Made by a program: the position numbers and the translations under genes. Positions 23,093-31,321 of a stretch of DNA of 45,227 bases are shown here, in pieces. Source of the stretch: Clostridiales bacterium (GTDB lineage: Bacteria > Bacillota > Clostridia > Oscillospirales > QAKW01); contig QAKW01000001.1 in NCBI GenBank assembly GCA_003343605.1, positions 1-45,227 on the forward strand. Direction: 5' to 3'. The notes under the pieces were generated by a model. That model was not told the origin of the DNA and did no database searches. It worked only from the letters and a program-made list of their open reading frames with translations. Numbering within the stretch: position 1 is the stretch's first letter; every line of letters starts with the position of its first letter.

Positions 23093-24760
23093 ATGTCGGA
23101 AATATTAAAGCTGAAAAAATCCAACTGCAAAAATTGTTATAAATGCATCCGGCACTGCCCGGTAAAATCGATTCGGTTTTCTGGCAATCAGGCGCATATT
23201 GTTGGCAGTGAATGTATTCTTTGCGGGCAGTGCTTTGTGATCTGTCCACAGGGAGCAAAGCAGGTGGCCGATGGTCTGGAGCAGGTGCAGGTGCTCTTAC
23301 AGGGAGATGCGCCGGTCTATGTAAGCCTTGCCCCCTCCTTTGCGGCCAATTATAAGGGGATCGGGCTTGCCGGAATGGAGAAGGCGCTTCAGAAACTGGG
23401 CTTTGCCAGCTGTGAGGAAACCGCCCGCGGCGCGGCGCTGGTTACCCGGGAGTATGAGCGGTTGCTGCGGGAAGACAACCGCCAGGTACTGATTTCTTCC
23501 TGCTGCCATTCCATTAATCTGCTGATTCAGAAATACTATCCGTTTGCGCTTTCTTTTCTTGCGCCGGTGGCATCGCCGATGCAGGCACATTCACGGGATT
23601 TGAAAGCGCGGTTTCCAGGTGCAAAAACAGTATTTATCGGTCCTTGCGTTGCAAAGAAGGATGAGGCGGAATCCTACGGGGATGTCGATGGTGTTCTGAC
23701 TTTTGAAGAGCTTTCCGGCTGGCTCAAAGCAGAGCAGATTGTGCTGCAGCCTGAAGAAGAGGGCGGCGAGAAGGGGCTGGAACGCTTTTACCCGACTTCG
23801 GGCGGAATTCTTGAAACGATCCGCGAACGGCAGCCTGATGTTACATATCTGGCGGTAGACGGTGTGGAGCGCTGCAAGCAGATTCTTGAAGAACTGGAGT
23901 CCGGGCATAACGGCCGCCTTTTTATTGAAATGTCGGCCTGTGCAGGAAGCTGTATCGGCGGCCCTGTAATGGAAGATTCCCGGCGCTCTCCAATCGGGGA
24001 TTACCTGGCCATTTCCGATTATGCCGGCCGGGAGCATTTTCCGAGAGAATCGGAAACATCTCTGGAAAAACATTTGATTTATATGGAGCGTGCGCAGAAA
24101 AAGCCGGGAGAGGCCGAAATTGAAGCGGCGCTCAGGCAGATGGGGAAAATGCGGCCGGAGGATGAATTAAACTGCGGTTCCTGCGGCTACAACACCTGCC
24201 GGGAAAAGGCGGCGGCAATTGTGGAAGGGAAGGCGGAAGCCTCGATGTGCCTGCCCTTCTTGATGAAGAAGGCGGAAAATTTTTCTGATAATATCATTCA
24301 TAATTCGCCAAATGCTATTTTTGTGCTTAACGATAGCCTGGAGGTGCAGCAGATCAATCAGGCGGCGCTGAAATTAATGAATCTGCCGCGGGCGGCGGAT
24401 GTAATGGGCGAACCGGTTGTGCGGATTCTGGATCCCAAGGTGTTTCTGGATGCGCTTTCCACCGGCAGAGGGGTTAAGGATCAGCGGGTTTATCTGGCGG
24501 AATATAACCGCTACGTAGAGCAGACGGTGGTATTGGATAAGGAATATCATTTATTGATCTGTATTATGCGTGATGTCAGTGAAGAGGAAACCGCGCGGGA
24601 GAAGAAGGAGCAGCTGAGTGCGCAGACGGTAGAGGTTGCCGATAAAGTGGTTGAGAAGCAGATGCGGATCGTGCAGGAAATCGCCTCTCTGCTGGGTGAA
24701 ACTGCGGCGGAAACAAAAATTGCGCTGACAAAGCTGAAGGAGTCGATTTCCGATGAATAA
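23093..24760 (+). CDS. hydS: PAS-containing [FeFe]-hydrogenase-like protein (putative H2 sensor, HydS type)
   Basis: About 555 residues from the ATG at 23093 (AGGAAGGAG upstream); the longer 23033 reading lies across a hairpin and is rejected. Domains: two [4Fe-4S] ferredoxin clusters (C12, C15, C18, C22 and C41, C44, C47, C51), an [FeFe]-hydrogenase catalytic-like domain, a four-Cys Fe-S motif (C361, C364, C369, C386) and a PAS domain (about 400-500). H-cluster motifs are shifted from those of catalytic enzymes: SSCCHS (C137, C138), GPCVAKKDE (C185) and SACAGSCIGG (C283, C287). This matches the group C sensory hydrogenases such as HydS of Ruminococcus albus, thought to sense H2 and act on regulatory partners. 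The phosphatase gene overlaps its end by 8 bases, so the pair is translated together. Confidence 0.9.
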   Translation: MSEILKLKKSNCKNCYKCIRHCPVKSIRFSGNQAHIVGSECILCGQCFVICPQGAKQVADGLEQVQVLLQGDAPVYVSLAPSFAANYKGIGLAGMEKALQKLGFASCEETARGAALVTREYERLLREDNRQVLISSCCHSINLLIQKYYPFALSFLAPVASPMQAHSRDLKARFPGAKTVFIGPCVAKKDEAESYGDVDGVLTFEELSGWLKAEQIVLQPEEEGGEKGLERFYPTSGGILETIRERQPDVTYLAVDGVERCKQILEELESGHNGRLFIEMSACAGSCIGGPVMEDSRRSPIGDYLAISDYAGREHFPRESETSLEKHLIYMERAQKKPGEAEIEAALRQMGKMRPEDELNCGSCGYNTCREKAAAIVEGKAEASMCLPFLMKKAENFSDNIIHNSPNAIFVLNDSLEVQQINQAALKLMNLPRAADVMGEPVVRILDPKVFLDALSTGRGVKDQRVYLAEYNRYVEQTVVLDKEYHLLICIMRDVSEEETAREKKEQLSAQTVEVADKVVEKQMRIVQEIASLLGETAAETKIALTKLKESISDE

Positions 24761-25925
24761 TTTATGCGCGGATATCGGATACCGCAGTATCAATCATTTT
24801 GGAGAGGAACTTTGCGGGGATCACATCGATGTGGTGGAGCAGGATGAGAATTCCCTGGTGGTGGTTTTGGCAGATGGGCTTGGAAGCGGCGTAAAGGCCA
24901 GCATTCTATCCACGCTCACCTCTAAAATCATTTCCACCATGGTGGCGCAGGGCCTCTCGCTGGAAGATTGCGTAGAGACCATTGCGGCAACGCTGCCGAT
25001 CTGTTCGGAACGGGGGGTGGCCTACTCTACCTTTACGATTATCCGGATCGTAGACAGTGAAGACGCGGAAATTATTCAGTATGATAATCCCGCCGTATTG
25101 ATGTTTCGAGACGGGAAAGCAATCGAATATGCGAAGACCGAAATGAATATCGGCGGAAAGAAAATCTTTCAATCGCGCATCCGCCTGCAGGAAAACGATC
25201 TCTTCATCGCCATGAGCGACGGCTGCCCGCATGCGGGCATTGGAGACGCTTATAATTTTGGATGGAAAGAATCGGATATCGCGGCGTATATGGAGCCGAT
25301 TTCAGATGTTGGTTATACGGCTAAAACCCTTGCGACGATCCTGCTCGATGAGGTATATGGCCTATACGGGGGGGAACCGAAAGACGATGCAACCGTTCTG
25401 GCGGTCAGAATCCGGCGGCGCGAACCGATGAATCTTCTGTTTGGCCCTCCTTCCAACCGCGACGACTGCAATAAAATGATGGCGCTCTTCTTTTCAAAAG
25501 AAGGAAAGCATATTGTTTGCGGCGGTACAACCTCGTCTATTGTAGCCGGGTATCTCAACAAGCCGCTGAAGCCCTCCATTGATTTTGCAGATCCGGAAAT
25601 TCCGCCGATTGCGGAACTGGAGGGGGTGGATCTGGTTACAGAAGGGGTTATCACCATCAACCGGGTTTTAACTTATGCCAAGGACTACCTGGCCGATAAT
25701 GAATCTTACCAGCAATGGAGTTATAAGAAAGACGGCGCATCGCTGATCAGTAAAATGCTGTTTGAGGAAGCAACGGATATCAATTTCTTTGTTGGCCGGG
25801 CAATCAATCCCGCGCATCAGAATCCGGATCTGCCGATTAATTTCAGCATTAAAATGCAGCTGGTAACGGAACTTTCCGATTGTCTGAAAAAAATGGGGAA
25901 ACGGATCAAAGTCAGCTATTTTTAG
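24753..25925 (+). CDS. SpoIIE/PP2C-type phosphatase with extra C-terminal domain
   Basis: A 390-residue protein. Residues 1-220 form a PP2C-like serine/threonine phosphatase of SpoIIE type, with metal-binding motifs GD at 22-23, ADGLGSG at 40-46, SDGCPHAG near 154-161 and KDDAT near 210. The remaining 165 residues (from about 225) belong to no domain I recognise; they hold VCGGTTSSIVAGYL and end in a basic tail. Translational overlap with the PAS hydrogenase strongly suggests that the sensor controls this phosphatase, which would then act on a phosphorylated regulator. Known pairing: sensory [FeFe]-hydrogenases with PP2C phosphatases. The substrate of the phosphatase is not visible here. Confidence 0.88.
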   Translation: MNNLCADIGYRSINHFGEELCGDHIDVVEQDENSLVVVLADGLGSGVKASILSTLTSKIISTMVAQGLSLEDCVETIAATLPICSERGVAYSTFTIIRIVDSEDAEIIQYDNPAVLMFRDGKAIEYAKTEMNIGGKKIFQSRIRLQENDLFIAMSDGCPHAGIGDAYNFGWKESDIAAYMEPISDVGYTAKTLATILLDEVYGLYGGEPKDDATVLAVRIRRREPMNLLFGPPSNRDDCNKMMALFFSKEGKHIVCGGTTSSIVAGYLNKPLKPSIDFADPEIPPIAELEGVDLVTEGVITINRVLTYAKDYLADNESYQQWSYKKDGASLISKMLFEEATDINFFVGRAINPAHQNPDLPINFSIKMQLVTELSDCLKKMGKRIKVSYF

Positions 25926-25937
25926 GGGAGGCTGTTT

Positions 25938-27362
25938 ATGAGAAAATTTGATACCAAGGTACAATACCTTAAATATAAAGTTCTTCGGGAGGTGGCCCGG
26001 CAGGCCTGGAACGACACGCTTTTCGAGCATGCGCTGGATATACCCAAAATTATTGTTCCGGGCAAACAGCCCACCATGCGCTGCTGTGTTTATAAAGAAC
26101 GGGCGATTCTTTCAGAGCGGGTTAAAATTGCGATGGGCGGAGATAAAAACAACCCGAATGTCATCGAAGTGATCGATATTGCCTGCGATGAGTGCCCGAT
26201 GGGCGGCTATGAAGTAACCGAGGCCTGCAGGGGCTGCCTTGCGCATCGATGCGAGGATGTCTGCAAAAGAGGAGCCATTACCTTTGATCATCAGCAAAAG
26301 GCGCATATCGATAAAAGCAAATGCGTAGAATGCGGGCAGTGCGCAAAGGTCTGCCCCTACAGCGCGATCCAGGATTTTAAAAGACCCTGTGTTCGTTCCT
26401 GCAAGGTAAAGGCCATCTCTATGAACGAGGATAAGGCCGCGACCATTGATAATGAAAAATGCATATCCTGCGGCGCTTGTGTTTATCAGTGTCCTTTTGG
26501 CGCCATTACGGATAAATCTTTTATCCTGAATGTAATTGATATCATCAAGAAAAGCGAGGAGAACCGGAAATATAAGGTGTATGCGGTAATTGCGCCATCG
26601 ATTTCCAGCCAGTTTACCTATGCCAAACTCGGCCAGGTTATTACGGGGATCAAGCAGCTGGGCTTCCATACTGTTGTAGAAGCCGCGCTGGGAGCCGATA
26701 TGGTGGCCGACGCCGAAAGCCGGGAACTGGCCGAAAAAGGATTTCTCACCAGCTCCTGCTGTCCGGCATTTGTAGATTACGTTAAAAAGCAGTTCCCGGA
26801 TCTTGCGCCCTATATATCTCATAATCTTTCCCCGATGGCGTCTATTGCCCGTTATATCAAGGGTACGGATCCGGAGGCGAAAATAATTTTTATCGGACCG
26901 TGCACAGCCAAAAAAATGGAATTCCAGAAGGAAGCCGTGCGCCCTTATATCGACAGTGTGATTACGTTTGAGGAGCTGCAGGCGCTGTTCGACAGCCGGG
27001 ATCTTGATATTACCTCCCTGCCGGAGGGCGTTTTAGATAACGCTTCTTATTTCGGCCGGATTTTTGCCCGCTGCGGCGGGCTGGCCGATGCAGTTGCGGA
27101 AGGGCTGAAGGAAAACGGCTTGGAGGATTTTGAACTCAAGGCGGTATCCTGTGATGGGATCGAGGCATGCAGGCTGGCCTTACTTAAGGCCTCAAAACGC
27201 GTTCTCGACGGGAATTTTATTGAAGGAATGGCTTGCAATGGCGGCTGTATCGGCGGTGCAGGCTGCCTGACGCACGGTGAGAAAAACAAAGCGGAAGTGG
27301 ATCGCTACGGGCGTGAAGCCATGGAAAAAACCATCTCCGATGCGCTTTCTCAATTAAGCTAA
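25938..27362 (+). CDS. [FeFe]-hydrogenase, ferredoxin-linked (group B-like)
   Basis: A 474-residue monomeric [FeFe]-hydrogenase that reversibly makes H2 from protons, likely with reduced ferredoxin. The N-terminal 190 residues are rich in Cys and hold several [4Fe-4S] sites (DIACDECPMGGYEV, CRGCLAHRCEDVC, CVECGQCAKVC, CISCGACVYQC). H-cluster motifs are SSCCPAF (C274, C275), GPCTAKK (C322) and EGMACNGGCIGGAGC (C433, C437), closer to catalytic forms than in the upstream sensor. GAGGC lies upstream of the ATG, 12 bases after the phosphatase. A strong terminator after the stop closes the long rex-adhE-hyd unit. R. albus encodes a similar HydS-HydA2 pair in one operon. Confidence 0.9.
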   Translation: MRKFDTKVQYLKYKVLREVARQAWNDTLFEHALDIPKIIVPGKQPTMRCCVYKERAILSERVKIAMGGDKNNPNVIEVIDIACDECPMGGYEVTEACRGCLAHRCEDVCKRGAITFDHQQKAHIDKSKCVECGQCAKVCPYSAIQDFKRPCVRSCKVKAISMNEDKAATIDNEKCISCGACVYQCPFGAITDKSFILNVIDIIKKSEENRKYKVYAVIAPSISSQFTYAKLGQVITGIKQLGFHTVVEAALGADMVADAESRELAEKGFLTSSCCPAFVDYVKKQFPDLAPYISHNLSPMASIARYIKGTDPEAKIIFIGPCTAKKMEFQKEAVRPYIDSVITFEELQALFDSRDLDITSLPEGVLDNASYFGRIFARCGGLADAVAEGLKENGLEDFELKAVSCDGIEACRLALLKASKRVLDGNFIEGMACNGGCIGGAGCLTHGEKNKAEVDRYGREAMEKTISDALSQLS

Positions 27363-27363
27363 T

Positions 27364-27403
27364 AAAAGTCCACCGGGCAATTTTAAGTGCCCGGTGGACT
27401 TTT
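27364..27403. terminator. Bidirectional intrinsic terminator
   Basis: A perfect 12-bp stem (27368-27379 with 27388-27399), with A4 before and T4 after. It ends the hydrogenase operon and the convergent TIM-barrel gene. Confidence 0.9.
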
Positions 27404-27407
27404 ATTA

Positions 27408-28085
27408 TTACGGATGTGGCTGATTTTCCCGGTAGGCCTGCATAATCGAAGCAAAAAGCTCTGCGGTGCTGGGCGGGGTCCAGGTAATGGCGTTTGCGCC
27501 CGCAGAGATGGTTTCGCGAATCGTTTCTTCCGTGGGGCCGCCGGTTGCAATAATCGGAACCTGAGGGAACTCTTTGCGGATGGTGCGCACCAGCTCCGGT
27601 GTTTTTTTTGCAGCGGAAACATTCAAAATAGCGGCGCCGCTTTCCAGCCGTTGGCCAATATCGTGGTCTTCATTTACAACAGTAACTACAACCGGTAATT
27701 CGATATTGTTGGCAAGTGTGCGGATACTGGCATTATCGGTCGGCGCGTTTACCACTACGCCGATCGCCCCTTGAGATTCTGCAAGAATCGCCATCTGGGT
27801 AACCCGTGCGCCCTGTGTCAATCCGCCGCCAACACCTGCGAAAACAGGAATGTCGGATGTAGAAACGATTCCCTGAATGATCCTGAGCTGTGGGGTGAAT
27901 GGATGAACCGCCAGCACGGCATCTGCATCCACATTGTTGATAATGGCAAGATCGGTAGAAAAAACAAGGGAGCGGATTCTTCTCCCAAAAATATAAATTC
28001 CGCTGCATTTGCGGATTACAGAAGGAATTTTTAACGTGTGTTTACGCAACTTTCCCTCATAGGGCGTTGGCATCATTTCCTGCAT
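27408..28085 (-). CDS. TIM-barrel protein of unknown function
   Basis: A 225-residue protein with the repeat pattern of a phosphate-binding beta/alpha barrel. Visible elements are AIINNVDADAVLAVHPF, VFAGVGGGLTQG, GAIGVVVNAPTDN, PVVVTVVNEDHDIG and a C-terminal phosphate-grip-like IIATGGPTEETIRETISAGANAITWT. It has some likeness to proteins automatically named hydrolase, but I see no diagnostic catalytic residue set. GAAAGGA precedes the start. It has its own promoter and shares a terminator with the hydrogenase operon. Function not assigned. Confidence 0.65.
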   Translation of the reverse strand: MQEMMPTPYEGKLRKHTLKIPSVIRKCSGIYIFGRRIRSLVFSTDLAIINNVDADAVLAVHPFTPQLRIIQGIVSTSDIPVFAGVGGGLTQGARVTQMAILAESQGAIGVVVNAPTDNASIRTLANNIELPVVVTVVNEDHDIGQRLESGAAILNVSAAKKTPELVRTIRKEFPQVPIIATGGPTEETIRETISAGANAITWTPPSTAELFASIMQAYRENQPHP

Positions 28086-28138
28086 GGCAGTTTTCCTTTC
28101 TATCGTATGGATGACCGTCGTCTCCTCTTTTATTTATT

Positions 28139-28168
28139 ATTATAACAAGAGATGGCACTTTCTGTCAA
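28139..28168 (-). promoter_or_regulatory. Predicted promoter for the TIM-barrel gene
   Basis: On the minus strand TTGACA (28163-28168), 18-base spacer, TATAAT (28139-28144). The -35 box abuts the stop codon of the upstream pdxR-like gene. Confidence 0.65.
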
Positions 28169-29584
28169 TCATCTGGCGGCAGTTTTGCTTGCGGGCGGGT
28201 GGACGGGCAGCATTTGCAGCGCACTTTGCAGCGTGCGGGGATCCACACCGGAATAGTTGATTACTGCCCGGCCTTCCGGGGCGAGAGCAGGCGTATGATA
28301 ATAATCGGAGAGACAGGATATATGAATACCTGCAGCCTGAAACCAGTCTTTAATCTGCTGATCGTTCAGATTTTTGAAATGGGCGATAAAATGAAGCCCG
28401 GAATCGGCTTCTTTGATATCCACGGCAGTGCCGAAGGCCTCCCGGATCAAATGGATGATTTCGTCGCGGCGCAGTTTATAAGCGCGGATGGAGCGGTTGA
28501 GGTGCCGCTCGAACAAACCGGTCTCAATAAAGCGAGCCAGTGTAAATTGTTCCTGCGCTGAGACAGTGCAGGAAAGGAAGCCCAGCTTTCGGTGATAGCG
28601 TTCTAAAAGATGCGGAGGCAAAATCAGGTAGCTGATCCGAATCGCGGGTGAGAGCGTTTTGGAAAAGGTGTTCATATAAAGAACCTTTTCAGCGTGATCC
28701 AGTTCCAGAATCGGCGGAATCGGGCGGCCCAGATAGCGGAATTCGCTATCGTAATCATCTTCGATGATATAGCGGCTTTTTTTCCCCTCCGCCCAATGAA
28801 GCAGCTTTTGCCGGCGCAGGGCCGGCATAATTGTTCCCGTTGGAAAATGGTGAGAGGGCGAAACATGAACCACCTGCGCTTTGCTGTTTTCCAGCGTATC
28901 TGCATATAAGCCGATCCCGTCTGCCGGAATCCATACGCATGCTGCACCCTCGCTTTGGTAGATCCTGCTGATTTTGCGGTATCCGGGATCTTCCAGCGCA
29001 TAGATTTGATCAGCCCCCAGTAATTTGACCAGCAGGCTGTAGAGATACTCGGTTCCTGCGCCGATCAGGATTTGCTCGGATGAAACGGAGATTCCCTTAT
29101 AGCGCTTGAGATAGGCGGCAATTGCCTTGCGCAGTGCGGGAAGGCCATTATGCGGCAGCGGAGAAAATAATCCTTCATTCCGCTCACACAGAATCTGCCG
29201 GGTAATTTTGGCCCAGGCGGAAAAGGGAAACAGTTCGCGCAGAACCGTGTTGCGGGTAAAATCAACCTGCCAGCCCGATGCGGCAGGTCTTTCATTTGGC
29301 AGCGGTTGTTTTACAGCCTGCCGGGTTCGGATGTCCGGCTTTTCCCATTTACAGGCAAAATAACCGCTTTTTTCAACGGCACTGATATACCCTTCGCTGA
29401 CCAGCTGCCCATAAGCATTCTGAACCGTTTGGATGCTGACGCCCAGATGTGCAGCCAGGCTGCGCTTGGAAGGAAGCTTTTCATCCGGCGCAATAGCACC
29501 GTCTTCAATATCTTTGCGGATGCAGCGGTAAAGGTAATGATAAAGAGGCTGTTTCCCGCGCTTTTTAAGATCGTAGGTCAGCAT
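28169..29584 (-). CDS. pdxR: MocR/PdxR family transcriptional regulator
   Basis: A 471-residue MocR-type regulator: an N-terminal GntR-like winged helix (about 1-75; PSKRSLAAHLGVSIQTVQNAYGQLVSEGYI) fused to a fold-type I aminotransferase-like domain. The PLP-binding Lys is Lys309 in FSKTLSPAIR, and the cofactor pocket includes IIEDDYDSEFRY. PdxR proteins use PLP as the signal and control PLP synthesis genes. The divergent position next to pdxS and pdxT supports this assignment, though the protein could serve other promoters. The start is supported by position and the family's N-terminal layout. Confidence 0.92.
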   Translation of the reverse strand: MLTYDLKKRGKQPLYHYLYRCIRKDIEDGAIAPDEKLPSKRSLAAHLGVSIQTVQNAYGQLVSEGYISAVEKSGYFACKWEKPDIRTRQAVKQPLPNERPAASGWQVDFTRNTVLRELFPFSAWAKITRQILCERNEGLFSPLPHNGLPALRKAIAAYLKRYKGISVSSEQILIGAGTEYLYSLLVKLLGADQIYALEDPGYRKISRIYQSEGAACVWIPADGIGLYADTLENSKAQVVHVSPSHHFPTGTIMPALRRQKLLHWAEGKKSRYIIEDDYDSEFRYLGRPIPPILELDHAEKVLYMNTFSKTLSPAIRISYLILPPHLLERYHRKLGFLSCTVSAQEQFTLARFIETGLFERHLNRSIRAYKLRRDEIIHLIREAFGTAVDIKEADSGLHFIAHFKNLNDQQIKDWFQAAGIHISCLSDYYHTPALAPEGRAVINYSGVDPRTLQSALQMLPVHPPASKTAAR

Positions 29585-29696
29585 AAATTCTCCAATCTGG
29601 TATTTAAAAAAAATATAATTTTGGTTATTTCAATAATACCATATAAAGATTATAATAGATCCAATTTAAATTGTAAAGTATGAGAGGAGAATAAGA
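29585..29696. promoter_or_regulatory. Divergent pdxR-pdxS promoter region
   Basis: An AT-rich gap of 112 bases. TATAAT at 29651-29656 with a weak TTTCAA (29628-29633) 17 bases upstream is the likely pdxS promoter; AGAGGAG (29682-29688) is its ribosome binding site. PdxR sites are expected here; no clear direct repeat was recognised by eye. Confidence 0.5.
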
Positions 29697-30569
29697 ATGA
29701 ATGATCGGTATCAATTAAACAAAGAGTTGGCCCAGATGCTCAAGGGCGGCGTGATTATGGATGTCACCACGCCGGAGCAGGCAAAAATCGCGCAGGAGGC
29801 CGGTGCGGCGGCCGTAATGGCACTGGAGCGGATTCCGGCTGATATTCGGGCAGCCGGCGGTGTATCCCGGATGAGTGATCCGAAAATGATCCGTTCCATT
29901 CAGGAGGCGGTCACCATCCCCGTAATGGCAAAATGCAGAATCGGGCATTTTGTGGAAGCGCAGATACTTGAGGCCATCGAGATCGATTATATCGATGAAA
30001 GCGAAGTACTATCTCCGGCAGACGATGTATATCATGTGGATAAAACACAGTTTAAGGTTCCCTTTGTTTGCGGTGCAAAAGATCTGGGTGAGGCGCTGCG
30101 CAGGATCAGCGAAGGCGCTTCGATGATCCGTACCAAGGGAGAGCCGGGCACCGGGGATATTGTGCAGGCAGTACGCCACATGCGTATGATGAATTCTGCG
30201 ATCCGGAAAATTGTTTCAATGAATCAGGATGAGCTTTATGAAGAGGCAAAAAGGCTGGGTGTTTCTTATGAACTGGTACGCTCTGTTCATGAAAACGGCC
30301 GGTTGCCGGTGGTGAACTTTGCAGCGGGTGGTGTTGCAACGCCGGCCGATGCGGCACTGATGATGCAGCTTGGCGCGGAAGGTGTTTTTGTGGGCTCCGG
30401 TATTTTTAAATCCGGCAATCCGCAAAAGCGGGCGCAGGCCATTGTAAAAGCAGTTACAAATTATAATGATCCGCAGATCCTTGCTGCGCTTTCTGCCGAT
30501 CTGGGTGAGGCAATGGTCGGCATTAATGAAGAAGAAATCGCCGTTTTGATGGCGGAACGGGGGAAATAA
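29697..30569 (+). CDS. pdxS: Pyridoxal 5'-phosphate synthase, synthase subunit PdxS
   Basis: Makes PLP (vitamin B6) from ribose 5-phosphate, glyceraldehyde 3-phosphate and ammonia supplied by PdxT. 290 residues, full length. The barrel starts with MLKGGVIMDVTTPEQAKIAQ (Asp that binds ribose 5-phosphate) and ALERIPADIRAAGGVSRMSDPKMI; the two catalytic Lys are expected in PVMAKCRIGHF and RTKGEPGTGDIVQAV. The C-terminus NFAAGGVATPADAALMMQLGAEGVFVGSGIF is the phosphate-binding end. It is divergent from pdxR and pdxT starts one base after its stop. Confidence 0.97.
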   Translation: MNDRYQLNKELAQMLKGGVIMDVTTPEQAKIAQEAGAAAVMALERIPADIRAAGGVSRMSDPKMIRSIQEAVTIPVMAKCRIGHFVEAQILEAIEIDYIDESEVLSPADDVYHVDKTQFKVPFVCGAKDLGEALRRISEGASMIRTKGEPGTGDIVQAVRHMRMMNSAIRKIVSMNQDELYEEAKRLGVSYELVRSVHENGRLPVVNFAAGGVATPADAALMMQLGAEGVFVGSGIFKSGNPQKRAQAIVKAVTNYNDPQILAALSADLGEAMVGINEEEIAVLMAERGK

Positions 30570-30570
30570 G

Positions 30571-31134
30571 ATGCGGATCGGCGTTTTAGCGGTTCAGGGG
30601 GCGTTTGCAGAGCATATCCGGCGGCTTTGGGAGTTGGGGGCGCAGGCGTTTGAAATTCGCAAGAGCAGCGATCTTACCGCAGAGATGGATGGGTTGATTC
30701 TGCCCGGCGGAGAGAGCACGGTAATGGGAAAGCTGCTGGCTGATCTGGATCTGATGATTCCGCTGAAAAGCGCAATTGAAAACGGCCTTCCCGTTTTTGG
30801 CACCTGCGCGGGAATGATTCTTTTGGCGGGAAAGATTGAAGGGGGGGAAGCGCCGCATTTTGCCACCATGGATATGGTGGTTCGGCGAAATGCTTACGGG
30901 CGGCAGCTCGGCAGCTTTTCCTGCCGGGAACCCTTTGCAGGGAAGGAAATTGAAATGCGTTTTATCCGGGCTCCGTTTGTTGCCTCCGCCGGAAAAAATG
31001 TGGAGGTTTTAGCGCGGCATCAAGATAAAATTATTGCGGTGCGCCAGGGGAAACAGCTGGCAACAGCCTTTCATCCGGAGCTGACCGGAGATCCTTTTGT
31101 CTATCAATATTTCTTTGAGATGATTCGTTGCTGA
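30571..31134 (+). CDS. pdxT: Pyridoxal 5'-phosphate synthase, glutaminase subunit PdxT
   Basis: Class I glutamine amidotransferase that hydrolyses glutamine and channels ammonia to PdxS. 187 residues. Motifs are LPGGESTVMGKLL, the nucleophile Cys79 in GTCAGMILLA and the catalytic His-Glu pair in FHPELTGD near residue 170. It follows pdxS by one base, giving a two-gene operon. The region after its stop contains the 34-base dyad at 31194-31227. Confidence 0.96.
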   Translation: MRIGVLAVQGAFAEHIRRLWELGAQAFEIRKSSDLTAEMDGLILPGGESTVMGKLLADLDLMIPLKSAIENGLPVFGTCAGMILLAGKIEGGEAPHFATMDMVVRRNAYGRQLGSFSCREPFAGKEIEMRFIRAPFVASAGKNVEVLARHQDKIIAVRQGKQLATAFHPELTGDPFVYQYFFEMIRC

Positions 31135-31193
31135 GAAAACCCAGTTTATCTTTATAAAATTTTAGGGAAAATACTGGTAATGCCAACAGATTT

Positions 31194-31227
31194 AGAGTAT
31201 AATAACCGCGGGCGGTTATGACACTCT
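31194..31227. promoter_or_regulatory. 34-base dyad overlapping a -10-like element, between pdxT and uppP
   Basis: Perfect symmetry: AGAGT, three bases, ATAACCGC, GG, GCGGTTAT, three bases, ACTCT. A TATAAT (31198-31203) falls in the left arm. It is either an operator on a promoter or a weak terminator of pdxST; only short T-rich sequence follows. Confidence 0.55.
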
Positions 31228-31242
31228 GTTTAAATGATTATC

Positions 31243-31261
31243 CCACGTGACGTGGTATAAT
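31243..31261 (+). promoter_or_regulatory. Extended -10 promoter of uppP abutted by a 13-base palindrome
   Basis: CCACGTGACGTGG (31243-31255) ends exactly where TATAAT (31256-31261) begins, and the TGG of the palindrome makes an extended -10. No good -35 is visible, as expected if a regulator helps. A start codon lies 60 bases downstream. Confidence 0.5.
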
Positions 31262-31321
31262 TAGGCTGAATCCAGCATAGAGGTGCTATAACAACGATGA
31301 TTTTCAGGAGGATATTGGTGC

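Noticed and set aside
22771..27362. Electron-bifurcating HydABC hydrogenase
   Set aside because: The [2Fe-2S] protein is only 79 residues and no NuoF-like flavin subunit is present, so this is not the multi-subunit bifurcating enzyme.
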